Assembly (NCBI RefSeq): GCF_024160105.1
Contig: NZ_JAMFTQ010000001.1
Location: 186,001 to 250,000 of the forward strand
From: Corynebacterium stercoris
GTDB lineage: Bacteria > Actinomycetota > Actinomycetes > Mycobacteriales > Mycobacteriaceae
Direction: 5' to 3'
DNA: 64,000 nt
The stretch's first letter is position 1. Each line of letters starts with the position of its first letter. Below, piece by piece: positions 46,334 to 54,210 of this stretch. The notes under the pieces are model-generated. The model saw only the letters and a list, made by a program, of their open reading frames with translations, ran no database searches and had not been told where the DNA came from. A program made the position numbers and the translations under genes.

Positions 46334-47377
46334 ATGATTACCTTCGAAAACATTAAGGTCGTCTACGACGAATTCGTTGCAATCCCTGACTTCAATCTCG
46401 AGATCCATGAAGGCGAGTTCTTCTCGTTTCTCGGTCCGTCCGGCTGTGGCAAGTCCACCGCCCTGCGAACCCTTGCTGGTTTCATCGCCCCCACGTCCGG
46501 GTCCATCCGGATTGACGGCAAAGACGTCACCTACGCGCATGCCTCTAAGCGCGGCATCGGCATGGTGTTCCAAAACTACGCGCTCTTCCCATCAATGAAT
46601 GTGCGCGACAATATCGAGTTCGGCTTGAAGATGCAGAAGCTGCCGAAGGCTGAGATTTCGGAGCGCGCCCTGAAAGCCGCGAGGCAGGTTTCGCTCACAG
46701 ACGAGCAACTTGGCAAGCAGATTTCTGAGCTATCCGGCGGCCAGCAGCAGCGCGTAGCAATTGCCCGTGCCCTCGTCATGGAACCAAGCATTCTGCTTCT
46801 CGACGAGCCGCTGTCCAACCTGGACGCCCGGTTGCGCAAGCAGCTGCGAGTCCAGCTGAAGGAAATTCAGTCCGAAGTGGGAATCACCACGGTCTATGTC
46901 ACCCACGACCAAGAGGAAGCGCTTTCCATGTCGGACCGAATCGCGGTGCTGAACGAGGGGCGCATTGAACAAGTTGGGACCCCGACTGAACTGTACGAGC
47001 AGTCCGAGACGGAGTTCGTCTGCAACTTCCTCGGCGAAGTAAACCCGCTCTCCGATGCACAAATCCACGAGTTAAACAACCAGGGCGCACGCCTCTCGCC
47101 CGAGCACTCCCACTACATCCGACCCGAGCGACTCACAGTGCAAAGTGACAGCATGCCGGCAGCGGGCGGCGACCTACGACTCCCCGCCACCATCATTGGC
47201 GAAAGCTACCTGGGCGACCACACTGTACTCGAGGTAGATGCAATGGATACCTCGCTGCGTGTGAACGTGCCGAGCCGCGATCGAGTCGCTTTCAATGGCC
47301 GCGACCACACCTTGGTGCTCGACGATTCTGCAATTAGCAGTTACGACGCCAACGGGCGTCGAGTAGCCACAAGGTAG
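46334..47377 (+). CDS. ABC transporter ATPase, PotA/FbpC type
   Basis: Energises the fused permease encoded next. The 347 residues include Walker A GPSGCGKST (near residue 36), signature LSGGQQQRVA, Walker B ILLLDEPLSNLDA, the H-loop in VTHDQEEAL, and a C-terminal TOBE-like domain from about 240. ATG 46334 has AGGAG 5 nt upstream. The frame continues upstream to 46274 without an SD. The A/T-richer codon use resembles the rest of this operon. Confidence 0.93.
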   Translation: MITFENIKVVYDEFVAIPDFNLEIHEGEFFSFLGPSGCGKSTALRTLAGFIAPTSGSIRIDGKDVTYAHASKRGIGMVFQNYALFPSMNVRDNIEFGLKMQKLPKAEISERALKAARQVSLTDEQLGKQISELSGGQQQRVAIARALVMEPSILLLDEPLSNLDARLRKQLRVQLKEIQSEVGITTVYVTHDQEEALSMSDRIAVLNEGRIEQVGTPTELYEQSETEFVCNFLGEVNPLSDAQIHELNNQGARLSPEHSHYIRPERLTVQSDSMPAAGGDLRLPATIIGESYLGDHTVLEVDAMDTSLRVNVPSRDRVAFNGRDHTLVLDDSAISSYDANGRRVATR

Positions 47378-47386
47378 GTCTTAGCG

Positions 47387-49177
47387 ATGAACAAGAACCG
47401 ACTTTCAATTCGCTCAATGCTGAAGTCGCCACTGAATATTCTAATTCTGGCACTGATGGCATACTTCCTGATCACATTCCTGCTGTGGCCGAACATCTCA
47501 CTCTTGCTCAACGTGTTCCGCCCAAACGGCACATGGAGCTTGGACGTCTTCCCCAAGCTCTTCGCCTCCGAGCGCGCAATGAAATCCCTGCGCAACTCGG
47601 TGATCCTGGCGTTCATTCTTTGCATCACAGTCAATGTCGTCGGCATCTTCATCGTGCTGGTGACCCGTTACTTCGACATCAAGGGCTCCCGAATCTTGTT
47701 CCTCGGTTTCGCCACCCCGTTGCTATACGGCGGTGTGGTGCTGGTTTCCGCATACAACCTGATCTACGGACCGAACGGATACCTGACCAATGTGGCCACG
47801 CGGTTCTTCCCCGGAATGGACCCCCATTGGTTCCAAGGCGTACTCGCTGTGGTGCTAGTGATGACGTTTTCTGGAACGGGTAGCCATCTACTCTTCCTCA
47901 GCGACTCGATCTCCAAGATTGATTATCAGACAATCGAGGCCTCGAAGCAGATGGGCGCCTCCACCTTCACGACCTTCCGCACAGTGGTTCTACCGGTGCT
48001 TCGTCCGATGATCTTTGCCATCACAATCCTCACTTTCCTCGGCGGTCTCGGCGCGCTCACGGCTCCGCTGATTCTCGGAGGGGAAAACTTCCAAACAATC
48101 TCCCCGATGATCCTCACATTCTCGAGGACAGTTAGTTCCCGCGACCTGGCGGCGACCCTAGCGATGTTTCTTGGCGTAATGACGATCATCATGCTTGCTT
48201 TGCTGAACCGCGCGGAAAAGGGCGGCACGTACTTTTCTGTGTCCAAGGTTCCAGTTGCTCTGCAGAAGCAGAAGATTGAAAACCCGGTAGCTAACGTGAT
48301 TGTTCACATTCTGGCGTGGGGTCTTTGGCTGATTTACGTTATCCCGCCGGTACTGATCTTCATTTTCTCCTTCACAAACGCCTCGGCAATCAACAGTGGC
48401 CGGATCACACCGTCCGACTTCACGCTGAGCAACTACATGAAGATCTTCACTGATTCTGCTGCTGTGAAGCCGTTCCTCATCTCGATCGCCTATTCGGCTC
48501 TGGCTTCTGTCATTGTTGTTTTTGCAATGCTCTTTGTGGCGCGATTGGTACAGCGCCACCGCAATACCGTTACCGTCTGGCTAGAGTACCTTCTCCATAT
48601 TCCGTGGTTGCTCCCCGGCACAATGATCGCGCTCGGTTTGCTGCTGACTTTCAGCAGCTCGCAGCCGCTCGTTTTTGGCAAGGTGCTGTCCGGCACTGTC
48701 GCCCTACTTGCGATCGGTTACGTGATTGAGAAAATCCCTTTCACGCTTCGGATGTTGAAGGCCTCGTACACAGGCGTGCCTGCCAACCTAGAGGAAGCCG
48801 CCTCCCTACTCGGCGCGAGCGACTTCATGATTTTCCGGAAGATCCTTCTTCCAATCGTCCTGCCAGTTGCTGCGGCGATTACCGCGCTGAATTTCAACTC
48901 GCTTCTGGACAACTACGACACATCAATCTTCCTAGCCCATCCGTTCTACCAGCCGCTGGGCATCTTTATCTATGAGGCTACTGAGTCGGATACGCTCAAC
49001 GACACTACGGCGCTGACCTTCGTCTACACGGTCCTGCTGATGATCATCTCGAGCATCGTGCTCTACTTGGTCTACGGACGTAACGACAAGTCTGCCAACC
49101 CGGGACTTCGTTGGATTCGTCGACTGTTCCGCCGCCGCGGGATGCCGACCCAGACAAAGGAGGCGGTTGGCAAATGA
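47387..49177 (+). CDS. ABC transporter permease, two fused domains
   Basis: Single 596-residue chain carrying both membrane halves of an iron/phosphonate-type importer. About 12 transmembrane segments are seen in two repeats; each has an EAA-type coupling loop: EASKQMGASTFTTFRTVVLP (near residue 185) and EEAASLLGASDFMIFRKILL (near 465). Fused permeases of this kind occur in FbpB/PhnU-V-like systems. Its last codon overlaps the next gene's ATG (ATGA). Confidence 0.92.
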   Translation: MNKNRLSIRSMLKSPLNILILALMAYFLITFLLWPNISLLLNVFRPNGTWSLDVFPKLFASERAMKSLRNSVILAFILCITVNVVGIFIVLVTRYFDIKGSRILFLGFATPLLYGGVVLVSAYNLIYGPNGYLTNVATRFFPGMDPHWFQGVLAVVLVMTFSGTGSHLLFLSDSISKIDYQTIEASKQMGASTFTTFRTVVLPVLRPMIFAITILTFLGGLGALTAPLILGGENFQTISPMILTFSRTVSSRDLAATLAMFLGVMTIIMLALLNRAEKGGTYFSVSKVPVALQKQKIENPVANVIVHILAWGLWLIYVIPPVLIFIFSFTNASAINSGRITPSDFTLSNYMKIFTDSAAVKPFLISIAYSALASVIVVFAMLFVARLVQRHRNTVTVWLEYLLHIPWLLPGTMIALGLLLTFSSSQPLVFGKVLSGTVALLAIGYVIEKIPFTLRMLKASYTGVPANLEEAASLLGASDFMIFRKILLPIVLPVAAAITALNFNSLLDNYDTSIFLAHPFYQPLGIFIYEATESDTLNDTTALTFVYTVLLMIISSIVLYLVYGRNDKSANPGLRWIRRLFRRRGMPTQTKEAVGK

Positions 49178-50037
49178 CGTTCGACATTGTGGGCCAACCT
49201 GCCTACGCAGAGATCAACCATCGCTTCCTCGCTGCGGTGAGCAGGAGATCGCCGCTGGTCGCGGTGCATCGCGGCCAGAATTCGGGCAGCATTGTAGAAA
49301 ACACAGCTAAGGCCTTGAAAGCGGCGGCCGTCTCCGGCGCTGACATCGTAGAGATCGATGTCATCGAATCGACTGACGGAGACTACTTCATTTTCCATAA
49401 CGGCTACGAAGGTGCGTACTTCGGTCTCGACCGAGACATCCTCACTCTACGTACCGCCGAACTGGAAGAGCTGCAGTACGAGGTATACGTTTCCGGCAAG
49501 GCTGAGAAGTACGGGCTCGAGAAACTCGAGACTGTCCTCAAACAGTTCCCGGACATGATCCTCAACATTGACCGCTCGTGGGATTACTGGGACCACCTAC
49601 TGCCATTCCTGGATAGATTCGACTGCGCGGATCGGGTCCTTCTCAAATCCCCGGTGTCAGAGGCGTGGCTGTCCGTGCTCTCGTCGCATAAAGTGAAGTA
49701 CCCGTTTATGCCGATTGCGAGAACTGCGGAGGAGATAGAGCTGACTCTCGGATGGCCAGAGTTGAACACTGTCGCGGTAGAGATCGTGGTCGATGATGCG
49801 GGCTCCGAGCTTGCAACGAACGAATTTGTCCAACGCATGCACGCTAGGAACCTTCTGGTACAAGCGAATGCACTCAACCTACCGAACCGGGTGCCCTTGT
49901 TCCTTGGATGGGACGACGAAGTTTCGGTCTTGGACAATCCGGATAGAGGCTGGGGCAAGCTGGTGGACCACGGTGTGGACATCATCCAGACAGATTGGCC
50001 AATGCTGCTAAACCAGTACCTTTCCACTCGGAAGTAG
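49174..50037 (+). CDS. Glycerophosphodiester phosphodiesterase family protein
   Basis: TIM-barrel phosphodiesterase that releases glycerol-3-phosphate and an alcohol from glycerophosphodiesters. The 287 residues have HRGQNSGSIVENT (first catalytic His), GADIVEIDV (metal Glu/Asp) and FIFHNGYEG, where the second His is kept but the following Asp common in the family is Asn. No signal peptide, so it would act on the imported substrate in the cytoplasm. AAGGAGG precedes ATG 49174; the 4-nt overlap with the permease gene indicates coupling. The role parallels UgpQ in the E. coli ugp system. Confidence 0.85.
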   Translation: MTFDIVGQPAYAEINHRFLAAVSRRSPLVAVHRGQNSGSIVENTAKALKAAAVSGADIVEIDVIESTDGDYFIFHNGYEGAYFGLDRDILTLRTAELEELQYEVYVSGKAEKYGLEKLETVLKQFPDMILNIDRSWDYWDHLLPFLDRFDCADRVLLKSPVSEAWLSVLSSHKVKYPFMPIARTAEEIELTLGWPELNTVAVEIVVDDAGSELATNEFVQRMHARNLLVQANALNLPNRVPLFLGWDDEVSVLDNPDRGWGKLVDHGVDIIQTDWPMLLNQYLSTRK

Positions 50038-50069
50038 TGTCGTGAGATCCAGCCAGCAGGATGGGTGGA

Positions 50070-50075
50070 TAGAAT
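50070..50075 (+). promoter_or_regulatory. -10 element of the lacI-family gene
   Basis: TAGAAT ends 10 nt before ATG 50086; a short leader without SD. No copy of the TGAAAGCGC operator is seen here. Confidence 0.45.
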
Positions 50076-50085
50076 TTGCTCAACT

Positions 50086-51138
50086 ATGAGTAATCCACGC
50101 AGCCGAACCGTGCGCGTCACAATGGACGATGTGGCGCGCGCCGCTGGCGTATCTCGGGCCACCGTCTCCAGGGTGATGACTGGCAACTCATCCGTGAGCA
50201 AAGAAACTTTCGAACGGGTGAACGCAGCGATCACTGCTCTGGGTTACGTGCCGAACGCAGCGGCTCAGTCGTTGGCAGGCCGGAGGCACGACACTCCAAT
50301 GGTTGGATTGCTTCTCCGCGACCCATCCAGTGCGTACTACGGCTACTTCCACTCACAGATGCAGCGGCAATCTGAGGATCACGGATTTCAGCTCGTTGCA
50401 GCTGCACCAACCGTTCGCGGCAATCTCGTGGACGAGCTTTCGGCACTCGAGCGGCTCGTGAGGCTCGGTGTCAACGGGATTTTCCTAGCGACGGGTTCGA
50501 TCCGTCCGTCCGACGTTGAATCCCTCTTGGACACAGTTCCGATGATCTCTGTGGGTCGTCCGGAACTTCACGATGAGATCACCGCGATTTCCTACGATGA
50601 AGAAACTCACGGCGAAATCATGGCAACCAACGTTGTCAACCACGGGCACCAAGCTGTCTGCGTAGTGAACACCCCGATGGAAGTCTCATCATCAGAGTCC
50701 CACCGCGCGCAGGCGATGATCCGATCGCTTAAAAGTGCCGGCGTGGTCGTCGAGGTCGTTGAAGCAGCCGAAGCAGCCCAACGGATGTCCACAATCCAGC
50801 CGGTGCTCAAACTCTTGAAGGACGGGCGCGTGACATGCGTGATGTTCCCAGCCGACTACAGAGCACTCCAGTTTGTCGACTACTGCACTATGGCAGGGCT
50901 GAAGATTCCTGAAGCCGTGAGCGTTACTGGCGTTGACGGCATAATTCCCCGGTGGCAGAACGTGGGCCTTGCCACCTTACGACTTCCAGTCGAAGGAGTC
51001 GCTGCCCGCGCAGCGCAGGTGATGGGCTCCCGGCTCGAGAACCCCCGCCAACCCGTGACTCACGAAACCTTGGTTGGAACATTCATGCCCGGCCATACCT
51101 TAGCCACAGCGCACGATTTCTCCGGCGGAGTCGGTTAA
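50086..51138 (+). CDS. LacI-family transcriptional regulator
   Basis: Repressor, probably of the transporter-GDPD operon just upstream. Of 350 residues, about 12-60 form the HTH and hinge (TMDDVARAAGVSRATVSRVM, AAAQSLAGRR); the rest is the periplasmic-binding-protein-like effector domain (MVGLLLRDPSSAYYG, ending with AVSVTGVDGI). Its expected site type, a GC-centred palindrome, occurs three times upstream of the binding-protein gene. Its stop overlaps the end of the convergent hydrolase gene by 4 bp. GTG 50065 is a less likely start because it precedes the -10. Confidence 0.92.
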   Translation: MSNPRSRTVRVTMDDVARAAGVSRATVSRVMTGNSSVSKETFERVNAAITALGYVPNAAAQSLAGRRHDTPMVGLLLRDPSSAYYGYFHSQMQRQSEDHGFQLVAAAPTVRGNLVDELSALERLVRLGVNGIFLATGSIRPSDVESLLDTVPMISVGRPELHDEITAISYDEETHGEIMATNVVNHGHQAVCVVNTPMEVSSSESHRAQAMIRSLKSAGVVVEVVEAAEAAQRMSTIQPVLKLLKDGRVTCVMFPADYRALQFVDYCTMAGLKIPEAVSVTGVDGIIPRWQNVGLATLRLPVEGVAARAAQVMGSRLENPRQPVTHETLVGTFMPGHTLATAHDFSGGVG

Positions 51139-52034
51139 CCAGAACACCCCGCCAGCGTAAGCACCCGCTCAATCGTAGCCGCCACCGCGCCCGGCGCGTC
51201 CAGCGGCGGCATGTGCCCGGAATCAGGCAGGACCTGCACGTAAGCCTCCGGCCAGAGCTCGGCCAGCAGCGCGGACTGCCCGATGGGGGTGACGTGGTCG
51301 CGGTCGCCGACCAAGATGTAGCCGGGCAGGCCCGCCAGCGCTTCCCCGGCGCCCAGCTCGGAGTGCTGCAAGAGGTCGTCGAAGAAGCCGGCGTAGGTGG
51401 CCAGCGGGGTTTGCTGGATCATGTCCGCGTGGAAGCGAATCACTTCGTATGGCATGGGCCGGAAGTAGAACCCCAAGGCGAGGATGGGGGCGAGCGTGCG
51501 CGTCACCACGCGGCGGAGGCCTTCGGCGAAGTGCGGCGTGCGCGCCACAATCCACTCCAGCACGCGCCCGATCGGACCTGCCAGCACCTGCGGCATCCCC
51601 TGCATCGCGAAGGGTTCCACGGCAGAGGAGATCTGCACCGACCCGGCCCAATTGAACTCGCCCGCGTACCGGCGCATCAGCGACAGCGACACCGGCCCGC
51701 CGAGCGAGTGGCCGACCACCACCACCGGCCCGGTCACGCGACGCGCGCGCAGCACGGCTGCGACGTCGTCGGCGGCGTTGTCGATGGTGAGCAGCTCGGG
51801 TGGGCAATGGCCGGTGTTGCCGTGGCCCCGGATGTCGATAAGCAATTGCCTGACATCGTGCTCGCGCAACGCGTCCACTTGGTAGACGAACTCGGGCGCG
51901 GCGATGTTGAAGCCGTGCAGGTAGACCACGGTTGGTACGGCGAGATCGTCGGAGCCGACCTCGTACCACCACACGCGCACGCCGCCGGAGTCGACGGTGC
52001 CGGTGCGGTCGGGGCGCAGCTCGAGTGTATCCAT
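51135..52034 (-). CDS. Alpha/beta hydrolase
   Basis: Serine hydrolase of unknown substrate. The 299 residues show the oxyanion motif VYLHGFN, the nucleophile elbow VVGHSLGG (near residue 105), Asp in LVGDRDHVTP and the catalytic His in DSGHMPPLDAPG. ATG 52034 is supported by TAGGGT 7 nt upstream; GTG 52043 is inside this hexamer. It is divergent from the ACP-HAD pair, with only 25 bp between start codons, implying joint control. Confidence 0.88.
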   Translation of the reverse strand: MDTLELRPDRTGTVDSGGVRVWWYEVGSDDLAVPTVVYLHGFNIAAPEFVYQVDALREHDVRQLLIDIRGHGNTGHCPPELLTIDNAADDVAAVLRARRVTGPVVVVGHSLGGPVSLSLMRRYAGEFNWAGSVQISSAVEPFAMQGMPQVLAGPIGRVLEWIVARTPHFAEGLRRVVTRTLAPILALGFYFRPMPYEVIRFHADMIQQTPLATYAGFFDDLLQHSELGAGEALAGLPGYILVGDRDHVTPIGQSALLAELWPEAYVQVLPDSGHMPPLDAPGAVAATIERVLTLAGCSG

Positions 52035-52041
52035 GCGTTCC

Positions 52042-52051
52042 ACCCTAATAT
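52042..52051. promoter_or_regulatory. Overlapping divergent -10 elements
   Basis: Minus-strand TAGGGT (52047-52042) serves the hydrolase and plus-strand TAATAT (52046-52051) the ACP gene. They share two base pairs; each is followed by 7 or 8 nt and a start codon. Confidence 0.6.
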
Positions 52052-52059
52052 TGGGAGGC

Positions 52060-52332
52060 ATGGAGCTTTCGCAACGCCTAGACCTCGGGGAGGCGGTGGA
52101 GGTTGAGCAGCCGCAGGACGCGTTCGCGCGGTTGAGCTCGCTTATCGACGACTCCTTCAACCTCATCATCACCCCCGAGGCAACACTCGCCGATTCGGGG
52201 CTGAGTTCGCTGGACCGCATTGAGCTGGCGATTCGCATCGAAGACCACTTCGGCGTGCCCATTACGGAAGAAACCTACGAAGAGCACACGACAGCCGGGG
52301 ATCTCGCCGACTACCTGGCAGAACAGGAGTAA
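52060..52332 (+). CDS. Acyl carrier protein-like protein
   Basis: Stand-alone carrier protein. The 90 residues form a four-helix ACP-type fold; the phosphopantetheine site is predicted at the second Ser of GLSSLDRIEL, where most carriers have DSL. The first 20 residues (MELSQRLDLGEAVEVEQPQD) are an extension before helix 1. No ketosynthase or adenylation gene is nearby, so it is an orphan; the HAD gene begins 2 nt after its stop. Confidence 0.82.
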   Translation: MELSQRLDLGEAVEVEQPQDAFARLSSLIDDSFNLIITPEATLADSGLSSLDRIELAIRIEDHFGVPITEETYEEHTTAGDLADYLAEQE

Positions 52333-52334
52333 TC

Positions 52335-53129
52335 ATGACCATTTCGTACCTGACCGACATGGACGGTGTGCTCCACCGCGAGGGCGATGTCATCCCGGGC
52401 GCAGACGAGTTCATCCGCACCCTCAACGATGAGGGCATCGAGTTCATGGTGCTGACCAACAACTCGATCCAGACGCCGCGCGATCTCTCCGCGAAGCTGG
52501 TGCGCATGGGCCTCCACATCCCTGCTGAGCGGATCTGGACGTCCGCGACCGCGACGGCGAAGTTCCTCTCCCAGCAGGCCGGCGAGGCGTCCGCGTACGT
52601 GATCGGCGAGGCCGGCCTCACCACCGCGTTGCACGAGATCGGCTGGGTGCTCACCGACGTTGAGCCGGACTTCGTGGTGCTGGGCGAGACGCGCACTTAC
52701 TCCTTTGAGGCGCTGACCACGGCGTCGAACCTGATCCGCAATGGTGCGCGCTTCATCGCCACAAACCCGGACATGACCGGCCCCGGGCCGCACGGCGTGA
52801 TCCCCGCGACCGGTTCCGTCGCCGCGATGATCACGGCTGTGACCGGGCGCGAGCCGTACTACGTGGGCAAGCCGAACCCGGTGATGATGCGCACGGCGCT
52901 GAACCACATCGGCGCGCACTCGGAGAACACGGTGATGATCGGCGACCGCATGGACACCGACGTCAAGGCCGGTCTCGAGGCGGGCATGCGCACCATTCTG
53001 GTGCGCACCGGCATTGCGGACGACGCCGAGATCGCCCGCTTCCCCTACCGCCCCACCACGGTCCTCGACAGCGTAGCGGAGCTGGCCGGGCGCATTCACG
53101 ACCCCTTCGGGGACGGGTTCTACGCTTAA
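52335..53129 (+). CDS. HAD-IIA family phosphatase, NagD-like
   Basis: Phosphatase of sugar or nucleotide phosphates. The 264 residues contain motif I YLTDMDGVLHREG (Asp8/Asp10), motif II VLTNNSIQTP, a class IIA cap (about 85-170) and GDRMDTDVKAG as motif IV. CAGGAG lies 5 nt before ATG 52335. It is co-transcribed with the ACP gene and overlaps the convergent second hydrolase by 4 bp. Confidence 0.9.
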   Translation: MTISYLTDMDGVLHREGDVIPGADEFIRTLNDEGIEFMVLTNNSIQTPRDLSAKLVRMGLHIPAERIWTSATATAKFLSQQAGEASAYVIGEAGLTTALHEIGWVLTDVEPDFVVLGETRTYSFEALTTASNLIRNGARFIATNPDMTGPGPHGVIPATGSVAAMITAVTGREPYYVGKPNPVMMRTALNHIGAHSENTVMIGDRMDTDVKAGLEAGMRTILVRTGIADDAEIARFPYRPTTVLDSVAELAGRIHDPFGDGFYA

Positions 53130-53989
53130 CGACGTTCCCCTGCGGCCAGCTCCCCGAGGAACCGCTCGATGTGGGCGTTGACGGCGGCGGGGTTGTCCGC
53201 GTTCGCGTTGTGGGCGGCGTGTGGGATCCACTTCACGGTCCTGCCCGTTTCCTCCGCCCAGCGCTTGTTCTGCCGCTTCGAGTTCGCGGTCGCGTCGTTG
53301 ACACCGCAGACCAGAATCGTCGGGCACGGCAGCTGGTAATCGAGGTCGGCCAGTATGGCGTCGGCGGTAGCGTTGATCGTCCGCACCGCGAGGCGTACGT
53401 ACTCCTCCTTGTCGTACACCTCAAGCATTTCGCGCGTGAGGCGCTGGCCGTACTCGCTTTCCGACGTCTCCTTCGGCGCGGCCTCGAGAATTTTCTTCCA
53501 CGGTCGCATCCGCAGCACCGGTTCGATGCGCCGCGCGGCGGCCAGCTCGATGGCGTTCCAATACTGCCGACCGAGCGGCACTGAGTCGATGCAGACGAAC
53601 CCGCTCGCAAGATCGGGGCGCAGCTGCAGCGCGGCCTGGCATACCATGCCTCCGAAAGATTGCCCGACCAGCACCGGGCGCACAACCCCCTCCTGCTCCA
53701 AGATGCCGATCAACCACTGCGCCACGCCGCCAAGCGTGATCGCATCCAGGTCGAAGGGCCGGGACTCGTTGTGCCCGGGGCTGTCCCACGCGAGCACGTT
53801 CGCGCTGCCGTCAGGACCGCTGAAGTGGACCAGTTGTTTGGTGAAGAGGCGGTGATCCACCAGCATGCCGTGCAGGAACACCAACCACGGTTTCTCCGGG
53901 TCGGGTTCAGGGGTGATCCAGTACCGGATGCTGCCGTGCTCGGTTGGGAATTCCCGGTATTCCAGGGTGTCCATCGGGTCTGCGTTCAT
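53126..53989 (-). CDS. Alpha/beta hydrolase
   Basis: Second serine hydrolase flanking the ACP-HAD pair. The 287 residues show VFLHGMLVDHR, LAWDSPGHNESRP, the nucleophile elbow VLVGQSFGGMV (near residue 110), and a His in IPHAAHNANADNP near the C-terminus. It is not closely similar to the first hydrolase by eye. GGAGG lies 9 nt before ATG 53989. Upstream lie the hairpin and the DtxR-controlled promoter, so read-through could make this gene iron-regulated. Confidence 0.88.
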   Translation of the reverse strand: MNADPMDTLEYREFPTEHGSIRYWITPEPDPEKPWLVFLHGMLVDHRLFTKQLVHFSGPDGSANVLAWDSPGHNESRPFDLDAITLGGVAQWLIGILEQEGVVRPVLVGQSFGGMVCQAALQLRPDLASGFVCIDSVPLGRQYWNAIELAAARRIEPVLRMRPWKKILEAAPKETSESEYGQRLTREMLEVYDKEEYVRLAVRTINATADAILADLDYQLPCPTILVCGVNDATANSKRQNKRWAEETGRTVKWIPHAAHNANADNPAAVNAHIERFLGELAAGERR

Positions 53990-54035
53990 GCGCCCTATCC
54001 TCCCACGCCAGCCGCGGCACCTGAGCGATCAGTAC

Positions 54036-54159
54036 GTGAAAAATCCCGCGAATGCCCAGGCAAGAGGCATTCGCGGGATTTTTCGTGCATTGACCGCTGG
54101 TAACCATGGAGGTGCATCGCTGCGATTACCGCGAAGGGGCTTCACAGGGCACCCTTCGT
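54036..54159 (-). ncRNA. Candidate DtxR-regulated small RNA
   Basis: The promoter at 54166-54194 should start transcription leftward near 54159, and a strong intrinsic terminator ends it near 54038, giving about 120 nt with no convincing coding frame. The unit lies wholly between gabD and the hydrolase gene. It could instead be an attenuated leader of the hydrolase gene. Confidence 0.4.
54038..54084 (-). terminator. Strong bidirectional hairpin terminator
   Basis: Perfect 19-bp arms starting GAAAAATCCCGCGAATGCC around a 9-nt loop; T-runs on both strands. Confidence 0.9.
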
Positions 54160-54163
54160 AAAG

Positions 54164-54182
54164 TAAGGCTAGCCTAGCCTTG
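54164..54182. promoter_or_regulatory. DtxR iron box
   Basis: TAAGGCTAGCCTAGCCTTG matches the corynebacterial DtxR consensus (TWAGGTTAGSCTAACCTWA) at 16 of 19 positions and has perfect 7-bp arms AAGGCTA/TAGCCTT. It overlaps the -10 and spacer of the minus-strand promoter, so iron-loaded DtxR should repress it. Confidence 0.8.
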
Positions 54183-54194
54183 AAGAGTAGTCAA
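54166..54194 (-). promoter_or_regulatory. Iron-regulated leftward promoter
   Basis: Minus-strand TTGACT (54194-54189), 17-nt spacer, TAGCCT (54171-54166), located 17 nt after the gabD stop. Confidence 0.65.
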
Positions 54195-54210
54195 GGGGGT
54201 AGTGCCGAAA

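Noticed and set aside
53907..54107. Small minus-strand frame across the terminator hairpin near 54040
   Set aside because: It is made by the two hairpin arms and overlaps the hydrolase start in another frame; no SD.
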